Origin: an uncultured Olsenella sp.
Lineage (GTDB): Bacteria > Actinomycetota > Coriobacteriia > Coriobacteriales > Atopobiaceae
Assembly: GCA_900548775.1 (NCBI GenBank)
Contig: URLM01000050.1
Span: 1-12,732 of the forward strand
Length of the DNA: 12,732 bases
Reading direction: 5' to 3'
Under the pieces are notes generated by a model that was not told where the DNA came from, ran no database searches, and saw only the letters and a program-made list of their open reading frames with translations. The translations under genes were made by a program, and so were the position numbers. Shown here piece by piece: positions 5,305 through 11,139 of this stretch (the stretch's first letter is position 1; every line of letters begins with the position of its first letter).

Positions 5305-6804
5305 CTACTCCACCGCGTCCGGCTCGAGGGCGTTGGCCGCGTCTCCGGCTTCGGGCACGGCGGTGGCAGCGACGCCCTCACCCAGAGCGTCCTCCGACGC
5401 GCGTGCCTGAGCTGCCTCCTCGAACGCGGCCTTCATCGTCTTGTTGCCCCGGGTGAGCCGTCTAATGGTGAGGTCTTCTGCCTTGTCATTGGCAAGACGC
5501 AGCTGGTTCTCTGACTTGGTGAGGCTCTCCTTCACCTTCTGGAGTGACGCGATGGAGCGGTCAATCTGCTCGATTGCCTCCGAGAAGCGCTTGGACGCCT
5601 GCTCGTAGTTGCGGCCAAAGCCCTGCTTGAACTTCTCGAGCTTCTCCTCAAAGTTGGTTACGTCGAGGTTCTGCTGACGTACCTCGGCAAGCTCGCGCCG
5701 AGCCGAGACCGCGTTCAGGCCGGCGTTTCTCAGCAGGCTGATGATGGGCAGGAAGAACTGCGGGCGCACCACGTACATCTTGGGGTAGCGGTACGAGACG
5801 TCCACGATGCCCGCGTTGTAGAGCTCGCTTTCCGGCTCGAGCGTCGAGACGAGCACCGCATACTCGCAGTGCTTGTTGCGGCGGTCGCGGTCGAGCTTGG
5901 CGAAGTGGTCCTCGTTGCGCTTGCGGTTGACGGAGTTGTCGTCCTCGTTCTTCATGTCGAACATGATCGAGACGATCTCGGTCCCGGACTCGTCGCACTC
6001 CCTGAAGACGTAGTCGCCCTTGCTACCGTCCACCACGTCGTTGTCCTTGTGGAACTCGGCGCGGGGAAACGCCATCATGCGGACCTTGTTGAACTCTGAC
6101 TCGCAGTGCTGCTCGAGGGTCTCGCCGATAAGCTTGACGGAGAGACGCGAGCGCTGGTTCTTGATGCGCTCGATCTCGTCGTCACGGTCGCGAATCTCCT
6201 GGTCCTTGTACTTCTCCTGCTCGACAAGGCGCTGGTTGAGAACGGCGATCTCCTGGTCCTTCTTGGCCGAGACCTCCTGCACCCGGGACTGCAGCTCAAC
6301 CAGGCGCTGGTCGCGCTCGGCCGTTGCGCGCGTGACGGCCAGCTCCTGAGCACCCCTGGCCTTCTCCTCCTGGGCTCTCAGCTGCTCGGTGAGACGCGCG
6401 ATGCTGGCGTCCCTCTCGGCAAGCTGCTCCGCAGACTCCTGCCGCGCGGCCGCAAGCTTCTCGGCCGCCTCGCCCTGGGCACACGCGAGGCGCTCCTGCG
6501 CTTCTCGCTCGGCGTCTGCCTGCTGGACCCTGGCCGATGCCTGCGCCTGCTCGAGCTGGGCCTTGGCCGATGCCTGCGCCTGCTCGAGCTGGGCCGAGAG
6601 CCGGGCGACCTGCTCACGCAGACCCTCCTCGGCCTTGGCTTTGGCCGCCTCCACGGCGGACCTCTCGCGCTGCTCCATGAGCGTGCGCTGCTCGTCGAGC
6701 TGGCGCTTGAGCTCGGCATCGCGCACCTGCTGCAGGATCTGCGCGTAGCCAGCCTCGTCCACCCGGAAGACCTTCCCGCAGTTGGGGCACTTTATCTCGG
6801 CCAT
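5305..6804 (-). CDS. DUF2130-family protein: CxxC motif, long coiled coil, nuclease-like core
   Basis: A predicted cytoplasmic protein of 499 residues. The ATG at 6804-6802 is preceded by AAAGGAGG, a near-ideal ribosome site; a longer frame to 6843 lacks one. The N-terminus has a lone zinc-type pair, CPNC (6-9). Residues ~20-215 are a highly charged Gln/Glu/Ala-rich coiled coil containing an exact 11-residue repeat (AQLEQAQASAK/R, 72-93). Residues ~218-365 match the DUF2130 core: LIGETLEQHCESEFNKVR, GSKGDYVFRE, IMFDMKNEDD, FAKLDRDRRNKHCEYAVLVS. A second helical region (~370-455) and an acidic Ala-rich tail follow. Asp264 and Asp283-x-Lys285 have the spacing of a PD-(D/E)XK site, and the layout recalls RmuC (coiled coil plus nuclease fold); both points are inference. 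Family assignment is fairly secure; biochemical function is unknown. It is monocistronic and lies downstream of a repeat array. Confidence 0.88.
   Translation of the reverse strand: MAEIKCPNCGKVFRVDEAGYAQILQQVRDAELKRQLDEQRTLMEQRERSAVEAAKAKAEEGLREQVARLSAQLEQAQASAKAQLEQAQASARVQQADAEREAQERLACAQGEAAEKLAAARQESAEQLAERDASIARLTEQLRAQEEKARGAQELAVTRATAERDQRLVELQSRVQEVSAKKDQEIAVLNQRLVEQEKYKDQEIRDRDDEIERIKNQRSRLSVKLIGETLEQHCESEFNKVRMMAFPRAEFHKDNDVVDGSKGDYVFRECDESGTEIVSIMFDMKNEDDNSVNRKRNEDHFAKLDRDRRNKHCEYAVLVSTLEPESELYNAGIVDVSYRYPKMYVVRPQFFLPIISLLRNAGLNAVSARRELAEVRQQNLDVTNFEEKLEKFKQGFGRNYEQASKRFSEAIEQIDRSIASLQKVKESLTKSENQLRLANDKAEDLTIRRLTRGNKTMKAAFEEAAQARASEDALGEGVAATAVPEAGDAANALEPDAVE
6532..6595. repeat. 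33-bp near-perfect tandem duplication inside the DUF2130 gene
   Basis: GGCCGATGCCTGCGCCTGCT starts at 6532 and again at 6565, and identity continues to the end of the second copy at 6595. It encodes two 11-residue coiled-coil repeats, AQLEQAQASAK and AQLEQAQASAR. The near-identity at DNA level suggests a recent in-frame slippage or duplication event. Confidence 0.85.
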
Positions 6805-6833
6805 GGGACCTCCTTTGGCGATGTGTCTGCTTA

Positions 6834-6862
6834 AAGGGTACACGGCGCGCGCGACATTAATT
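6834..6862 (-). promoter_or_regulatory. Promoter-like element of the DUF2130 gene (second copy of the ligA motif)
   Basis: On the minus strand AATTAA, GTCGCGCG and TACCCTT appear with the same spacing as at 717-689 upstream of ligA. TACCCT (6840-6835) would be a -10 box 30 bases before the ATG. The intervening bases differ between the copies, which argues for selection on the three blocks rather than a recent copy. Confidence 0.45.
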
Positions 6863-6895
6863 AGCGAGACAGGAAAGCATGGTAGGATTCACGCC

Positions 6896-7155
6896 TTGTT
6901 ACCGGCACATTCTCCTTCGCGCTCGCCAACTGGCAAAGCCTGATCGCGGGGCAACGGCCCGGTAACAACGTGCGGAAGGCGCTTGGTACTTGTTACCGGC
7001 CCGTGGCAAGTTTCTCTCGCCAACTGGCCAAATGCCCGTGCTGCTAAACGGCCCGGTAACAACGGGGGCAACTGGCCATCCCTTGTTACCGGCCCGTAGA
7101 TTGGTGGAGAAGTTTCCCCAGGATCCGAGCATTTCTCCCTACAGGACGGTAACAA
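6896..7155. repeat. Phased array of TTGTTACCGG / CCGGTAACAA inverted repeats (three ~94-bp units)
   Basis: TTGTTACCGG occurs at 6896, 6990 and 7083. Its reverse complement CCGGTAACAA occurs at 6959 and 7053, and as ACGGTAACAA at 7146. Forward-to-reverse offset is 63 bp in all three units, and unit-to-unit offsets are 94 and 93 bp. Units 1 and 2 also share CTCGCCAACTGGC at offset 26; another CAACTGGC lies at 7069. Read the other way, there are two strong palindromes, ACGGcCCGGTAACAA and its partner, with 20-21-base loops, flanked by half units. The array fills most of the gene-free stretch 6863-7229. No coding potential, T-tract or transposase is visible. Function unknown. Confidence 0.85.
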
Positions 7156-7194
7156 CAGTTGCGATAGCAGCCTCAACAGTAGTGATAGCAGCCT
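7153..7194. repeat. 21-bp tandem repeat, two copies
   Basis: CAACAGTTGCGATAGCAGCC at 7153 is repeated at 7174 with two differences, and a following T completes each unit. It abuts the last element of the 94-bp array and lies before the htrA terminator. In one minus-strand frame it would read as Leu-rich heptapeptides, but no credible gene uses that frame. Confidence 0.7.
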
Positions 7195-7229
7195 CAAGTG
7201 ACTCCGCGCGGCCGCACAAAGCGAGACAG

Positions 7230-7263
7230 AAAAGCGCGGCGGGAGCCCCAGCCCTCGCCGCGC
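7230..7263 (-). terminator. Rho-independent terminator of htrA
   Basis: On the minus strand GCGCGGCG (7263-7256) pairs perfectly with CGCCGCGC (7241-7234) around a G/C-rich loop. TTTT (7233-7230) and further T-rich bases follow. It lies 37 bases after the htrA stop codon. Confidence 0.85.
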
Positions 7264-7299
7264 CTGACGTACCGATGTGCCGTGCTGCCCGCTAGGCCG

Positions 7300-8919
7300 C
7301 TAGGCTGCCCACCCCTCCGCTGAGAGGGTCGTCGCCTCGCCGTCAGTCGAGTAGCTTGCGCCATTGCCGGTGGTATACGCGCCGGTGGAGTTCTGGCGCT
7401 GCTGCATGCGCTCCTCAATCCAACGCTCGAGCTCGTCCTCCGTCGTCCCGGTCCCGTTGGTCCCGGTGCCGTTGAGGCCGGTGCCGTTCTCGGTGGTGCC
7501 GTTGAGGCCGTTGGTCGTTGAGGAGTTCTCCTGCTCGCGCTGGGCCTGCAGTGTCTCGTCGGAGCCGAGCGTCACGGTGAGGTCCTTGGTCTCGTTGCCG
7601 CGCACGACGGTCACGGTGACGGTATCGCCAATGTCGTGCGAGCGCACCGCGAGGACCATGCCATCTGCAGAGGTGATCTCCTCGCCATCCATGGCAACGA
7701 TGATGTCGCCCTTCTCGATGCCCGCCTCGTCGGCGGGGCTGCCCGAGACGACCTCGGCAACGTAGGCGCCCTGGTTCACGGAGAGGCCGTTGGAGCGTGC
7801 GTTCTGGGCGTTAACGGTCTGCATGGAGAGGCCGATGTAGGCGTGCGTGACCTCCTGGCCGCTGATGATCTTGTTGGCGATCTGGACGGCGTAGTTGCCG
7901 GGGATGGCAAAGCCGATGCCGGCGAAGGACTCGGTCGAGGACGAGTAGAGCGTGCTGATGCCCACGAGCTGGCCCTGGTCGTTCACGAGCGCGCCGCCGG
8001 AGTTGCCGGGGTTGATGGCAGCGTCGACCTGGATGAGGTTGGTGTAGATGGTGTCGCCCGAGCTGGACTGCAGAAGCTCGTTGCGGTAGAGCGCGGAGAC
8101 GATGCCCTCCGAGACGGACTGGTCGAGGCCAAAGGGGCTGCCGATGGTCATGACCCAGGAACCAACGTTGAGCTGGGAGGAGTCTCCGACCTCGATGGGC
8201 GTCACGGAGTCGCCATTGAGGTCTGCCTTGATGACGGCAAGGTCGGATGAGGAATCAGACCCGACCACGCTCGCCTCGTAGCTCTTGCCGTCGATGGTCA
8301 CGCTGACGGAGGTGGCGCCATCGATAACGTGGTAGTTCGTGATGATGTCACCATCGGTGTCGAGAATGACGCCCGAGCCAAGGCCCTGGCCACTGTCGGT
8401 GGTGACGTTCACCGAGACGACGGAGGGCATTGCCTTCGCCGCCACCGCCTCCGCAGTCGAGGCGGAGGTGTCGCTCGACGTGATGTTGATGGTGCCGTTG
8501 CTCGAGCTAGAGCCTCCCGAGGAGACGGCCGAGCCAGTCGAGGCGGACGGCCCTCCGATGACGCCGGTGAGGAACAGGACAAGAACCACGGCGAGCGTGG
8601 CCACGAGGCCGGAGAGGGCACCCGCGACGATAGACTTGGCTACGCCGTTCCTCTTGTTATTGTCGTTGCCAGGCTTGCTGCCGTTGCCGCCTGCCGCGCC
8701 AGAGGCATGCACGGGCTGCGGCTGCTGTACCGTCTGGCCAGCCTGGGAGCTAGGCTGGTTGCCCGTCTCGACATAGCCCGCGCTTGGGGAGTATGCGGCG
8801 CCCCTGCCGCCATAGTTTGCGTAGTCGTAGGCCTGCGTGGGCTGGGTGCCCTGGTTCTGGGAGGTCGAGCCGGCGTCAGTTGTGCCCTCGCCACGCTCGC
8901 CCATGACATTGTCTGCCAT
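7300..8919 (-). CDS. htrA: Membrane-anchored HtrA/DegP-type serine protease with one PDZ domain
   Basis: An envelope quality-control protease that degrades misfolded exported proteins; the protease domain should face outside the membrane. Of 539 residues, 1-94 form a disordered Gln/Asn/Gly/Pro/Tyr-rich cytoplasmic region. A single membrane anchor lies near 95-122 (VAGALSGLVATLAVVLVLFL), then a Ser/Gly linker. The trypsin-like domain (~155-345) has the full triad: His197 (NYHV), Asp226 (SSDLAVIK) and Ser307 (NPGNSGGALV). One PDZ domain covers ~358-452 (YIGLSMQT to LTVTLGSD). An Asn-Gly-Thr repeat tail follows (~469-493), then a charged ELERWIEERMQQRQ segment. It is transcribed alone, with terminators before and after. 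The ribosome site (GGGTGGG, ~8 bases upstream) is mediocre. No adjacent CssRS-like pair is present, so its regulation is not evident from context. Confidence 0.95.
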   Translation of the reverse strand: MADNVMGERGEGTTDAGSTSQNQGTQPTQAYDYANYGGRGAAYSPSAGYVETGNQPSSQAGQTVQQPQPVHASGAAGGNGSKPGNDNNKRNGVAKSIVAGALSGLVATLAVVLVLFLTGVIGGPSASTGSAVSSGGSSSSNGTINITSSDTSASTAEAVAAKAMPSVVSVNVTTDSGQGLGSGVILDTDGDIITNYHVIDGATSVSVTIDGKSYEASVVGSDSSSDLAVIKADLNGDSVTPIEVGDSSQLNVGSWVMTIGSPFGLDQSVSEGIVSALYRNELLQSSSGDTIYTNLIQVDAAINPGNSGGALVNDQGQLVGISTLYSSSTESFAGIGFAIPGNYAVQIANKIISGQEVTHAYIGLSMQTVNAQNARSNGLSVNQGAYVAEVVSGSPADEAGIEKGDIIVAMDGEEITSADGMVLAVRSHDIGDTVTVTVVRGNETKDLTVTLGSDETLQAQREQENSSTTNGLNGTTENGTGLNGTGTNGTGTTEDELERWIEERMQQRQNSTGAYTTGNGASYSTDGEATTLSAEGWAA

Positions 8920-8943
8920 TGAAACGTCCCACCCTTCATCTGT

Positions 8944-9014
8944 GGCGGCCCGTCGAGGCCGCCCTGCTTACGCTTGTGAATGTACCCCGATACGCCGAAG
9001 AAGCCACATGTGGC
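8944..9014 (-). promoter_or_regulatory. htrA leader: 7-bp hairpin and a 12-bp palindrome
   Basis: GGCGGCC (8944-8950) and GGCCGCC (8957-8963) form a perfect 7-bp stem with a 6-base loop, 25-45 bases before the htrA start. Farther upstream GCCACATGTGGC (9003-9014) is a perfect 12-bp palindrome of operator type. I cannot identify a convincing -35/-10 pair; the roles are unproven. Confidence 0.4.
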
Positions 9015-9080
9015 GCAGCATCGCCACGCCTGCGTGACAAGCCTTTTGTCTTTCTGAAACCCCAACGGAGCGACTGCCGG

Positions 9081-9120
9081 CGCCCCGCCGACGCCCGCCG
9101 ACGCCCGCCGACGCCCGCCG
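9081..9120. repeat. 10-bp GC-rich tandem repeat
   Basis: ACGCCCGCCG occurs three times in a row (9091-9120), preceded by a variant, CGCCCCGCCG (9081-9090). It is non-coding and lies between the htrA leader and the long inverted repeat. It is a simple slippage-prone repeat. Confidence 0.8.
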
Positions 9121-9135
9121 GCTACCCCTCCCCCG

Positions 9136-9214
9136 TTCTTTATCGGTATCTGTGAAAAGCGATCCCCACGACCTGGGCAAACGTCGGCTTCGTTTCACAG
9201 ATACCGATAAAGAA
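9136..9214. repeat. 22-bp perfect inverted repeat with 35-bp spacer upstream of htrA
   Basis: The left arm, 9136-9157 (starting TTCTTTATCGGTATC), and the right arm, 9193-9214 (ending GATACCGATAAAGAA), match perfectly over 22 bp. The arms are AT-rich, unlike the C-rich and G-rich flanks. No T-tract adjoins either end, so it is not a normal terminator. No gene fits in the 35-bp spacer. It could be paired operator sites, a small palindromic mobile element or a structured RNA. Confidence 0.85.
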
Positions 9215-9220
9215 GGAGAA

Positions 9221-9259
9221 GGGAGGGAGGGGGCAGGGGGGGCAGGGGGGCAGGGGGGG
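9221..9259 (+). other. G-quadruplex-type tract
   Basis: Six G-runs of 3, 3, 5, 7, 6 and 7 bases are separated by single A or CA dinucleotides on the plus strand, ideal for a short-loop quadruplex. It begins seven bases after the 22-bp inverted repeat and ends before the T-tract of the next terminator. On the transcribed (minus) strand the RNA would be C-rich. Confidence 0.75.
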
Positions 9260-9277
9260 CAGAGCAGGGCTCGCAGC

Positions 9278-9305
9278 AAAAAAGGAGCTGCCGGTTGGCA
9301 GCTCC
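9278..9305 (-). terminator. Strong Rho-independent terminator of the response-regulator gene
   Basis: On the minus strand GGAGCTGCC-AACC-GGCAGCTCC is a perfect 9-bp stem with a 4-base loop, followed directly by TTTTTT (9283-9278). It lies 37 bases after the stop codon and isolates this gene from htrA. Confidence 0.95.
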
Positions 9306-9342
9306 AGGCTAGCAATCTATGACGCGTGCGGTTGGCGGGCGC

Positions 9343-10017
9343 CTACACGCGGAAGAGGTACCCCACGCCGCGGATGGTCACGATGTGCGCCGCGACCTGC
9401 GGCCCGACCTTGGAGCGCACGCGACGGATGTGCACGTCGACGGTGCGGGTGCCACCGCAGTACTCGAAGCCCCACACGCGGTGGAGGAGCGTCTCGCGCG
9501 AGTACGCACGCGACGGGTGCGTGGCGAGAAACGACAGGAGCGAGTACTCCATGAGCGTGAGGTCAACGGGCTCCTCGTCGATGTAGACCTGGTAAGTGGC
9601 CAGGTTGATGGTCATGTTGTCAACGGTCACGATGTCCGCGGGCGCGCTCTCCTCGCCAGGCCACAGGAGCAGCGAGCAGCGCACCTCGAGCTCGTCGACG
9701 CCGGCCGTGAAGAGAATGAAGTCGTTCTTGCCCTGCGTGGGCATGCGCATGGTCGCGAGCTTGTCGGGGTCTTGCACCAGCAGCATGGGGATGAAGCCAT
9801 TCTCGGCGACGAAGGAGTCCACGGCACTGAGAGTATCCTGGGACATGCCGTCCGCATCAAGGATGACCAGGTCGAACTCATGCCCAGAGGAGACCGCTTG
9901 CGAGAAGGTCTCCTCGTTCGCAAGGGCAATTGACACATCGATGGCATGGGAAAGTTCGCGCATGCGATCATGCAGGCGCGTAGTACCAGATATGAGCAGG
10001 ATGTTCTTGTGATGCAC
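9343..10017 (-). CDS. Orphan OmpR/PhoB-type regulator with degenerate receiver (GlnR-like)
   Basis: A DNA-binding transcription factor of 224 residues. The start is GTG (10017-10015) with AGGGGG five bases upstream. The N-terminal half (~3-120) keeps a receiver shape and the phosphoacceptor-position Asp54 (VILDADG). The acidic pair is replaced by Ser10-Gly11, the Thr/Ser position by Gln82 and the conserved Lys by Phe103, so normal aspartyl phosphorylation is unlikely. The C-terminal winged helix (~128-224) is intact: LTLMEYSLLSFLA, RETLLHRVWG, GGTRTVDVHIRRVRSKVG, TIRGVGYLFRV. GGTRTVDVH resembles actinobacterial GlnR, itself an atypical regulator without a kinase partner. No histidine kinase is adjacent, and it is flanked by terminator-like hairpins. 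The target genes are not evident. The amino-acid importer operon directly upstream is a candidate by proximity only. Confidence 0.88.
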   Translation of the reverse strand: MHHKNILLISGTTRLHDRMRELSHAIDVSIALANEETFSQAVSSGHEFDLVILDADGMSQDTLSAVDSFVAENGFIPMLLVQDPDKLATMRMPTQGKNDFILFTAGVDELEVRCSLLLWPGEESAPADIVTVDNMTINLATYQVYIDEEPVDLTLMEYSLLSFLATHPSRAYSRETLLHRVWGFEYCGGTRTVDVHIRRVRSKVGPQVAAHIVTIRGVGYLFRV

Positions 10018-10139
10018 GCTAGCCCCCTGCCGGTTGTCTCAAAGCATTAGCAGCTTGTTTCGCATAGTCCAGCAAACAGATTAGCACAGACGTACGCGAG
10101 GCTGACGAAGCACAAGAAAAACCAAATGAACCGCAGGTA

Positions 10140-10182
10140 GAGGGGACGCCGCACTCGCTTCCAGCCAGCACGGCATCCTCTC
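10140..10182 (-). terminator. Imperfect hairpin, possible terminator of the ABC operon
   Basis: On the minus strand GAGAGGATGCCG (10182-10171) pairs with CGGCGTCCCCTC (10151-10140), with one mismatch and one G-U, around a 19-base loop. No T-run follows directly; TTTGGTTTTTC comes ~14 bases later. The rest of the 10018-10272 gap should hold the regulator's promoter, for which I see no clear consensus pair. Confidence 0.4.
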
Positions 10183-10272
10183 GTCACAAACTATGCACAT
10201 ATCTTGATGTCGCACGCCCAGACCCTCCGCTTCTCGGGAGAGACCGGATTGCGGCACCAGCGAGCAGCCCGG

Positions 10273-11139
10273 CTATCCGATGGAGCCGAGGAACTCCGCC
10301 GTGCGCGCGTTCTCGGGATGGTCGAAGACCTTCTCGGGCACGCCCTGCTCGACCACCACGCCATCCTCCATGAAGACCACGCGGTCGGCCACCTCGCGCG
10401 CGAAGTCCATCTCGTGCGTGACCACAATCATGGTCATGCCGGAGTTCTCGGCAAGGTCGCGGATGACGTCGAGGACGCCGCGGACCAGCTCAGGGTCGAG
10501 GGCGCTCGTGGGCTCGTCGAAGAGCAGCACGTTGGGGTGCATGGCCACGGCTCTCGCGATCGCCACGCGCTGCTGCTGGCCACCGGAGAGCTGGGGCGGC
10601 TTGAAGTCGGCGCGGTCGGCGAGGCCCACGGCCGTGAGCTGCTTGATCGCCTCTGCCTCCGCCTCTTCCTTAGAGCGCTTGAGGACCTTGGTCTGGCCGA
10701 TCATCACGTTCTGCTTGGCAGTGAGGTGCGGGAAGAGGTTGAACGACTGGAACACCATGCCAACCTCGCGGCGCAGCTTGTTGACGTCGGTCTTGCTCTG
10801 CCCCGTGATCTCCTGGTCCTCGATGAGGATGTGGCCGGCCGTAGGCGTCTCGAGCAGGTTGATGCAGCGCAGCATCGTGGACTTGCCGGAGCCGGACGGC
10901 CCCAGCACGACGACGACCTCGCCAGGCCACACGTCCAGGTTGACGTCGCGCAGGACCTTGGTGTCGTCGAAGGACTTGTTGAGGTGCTCGATGCGCACGA
11001 TGGGGTGCTCGCCCTCGGTGAAGTGGTGCTTGGTGAGCGTCTGGTCCGAGGCAAAGGCGAGACGCGCCGCCTCCTCGGCAGAGAGGGCATCGGGGACGAC
11101 AGGCACGTCCGCGTGCGTGTGGTGGTGCTTACTCGCCAT
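10273..11139 (-). CDS. Polar amino-acid ABC transporter ATP-binding protein (GlnQ/HisP type)
   Basis: The ATPase that powers the importer formed with the permease encoded just upstream. It has 288 residues. The core carries Walker A GPSGSGKST (80-88), the Q-loop Gln131 (MVFQSFNLFPHLT), signature LSGGQQQR (184-191), Walker B LLFDEPT (205-211) with catalytic Glu209, and the H-loop His242 (VVTHEM). VFQSFNLFPH and the overall length point to the polar amino-acid uptake family. The start (ATG 11139-11137, GGAGG eight bases upstream) overlaps the permease stop in ATGGCGAGTAA, so the two are probably translationally coupled. Compared with the ~240-residue GlnQ, there is an N-terminal extension of ~45 residues that begins MASKHHHTHAD and contains more histidines near 38-39. 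Substrate identity is not decidable here. Confidence 0.94.
   Translation of the reverse strand: MASKHHHTHADVPVVPDALSAEEAARLAFASDQTLTKHHFTEGEHPIVRIEHLNKSFDDTKVLRDVNLDVWPGEVVVVLGPSGSGKSTMLRCINLLETPTAGHILIEDQEITGQSKTDVNKLRREVGMVFQSFNLFPHLTAKQNVMIGQTKVLKRSKEEAEAEAIKQLTAVGLADRADFKPPQLSGGQQQRVAIARAVAMHPNVLLFDEPTSALDPELVRGVLDVIRDLAENSGMTMIVVTHEMDFAREVADRVVFMEDGVVVEQGVPEKVFDHPENARTAEFLGSIG

Noticed and set aside
6896..7155. CRISPR array
   Set aside because: Repeats are 10-15 bp in alternating orientation with 94-bp periodicity and partly shared interiors, unlike direct 25-40-bp repeats with unique spacers. No cas gene is present.
6889..7197. 102-codon minus-strand frame starting with Leu-rich heptapeptides
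   Set aside because: It starts at TTG within the 21-bp repeat with only a weak ribosome site, runs through the 94-bp array, and its Leu-rich start is just the tandem repeat translated.
9136..9214. Bidirectional terminator made by the 22-bp inverted repeat
   Set aside because: The loop is 35 bases and neither side has a T-run; a strong separate terminator for the regulator gene already exists at 9278-9305.
8968..9315. 115-codon minus-strand frame with Pro/Ser-rich start
   Set aside because: It translates the G-rich tract, the inverted repeat and the 10-bp repeat; it starts in the poly-G region with no ribosome site and no conserved motif.
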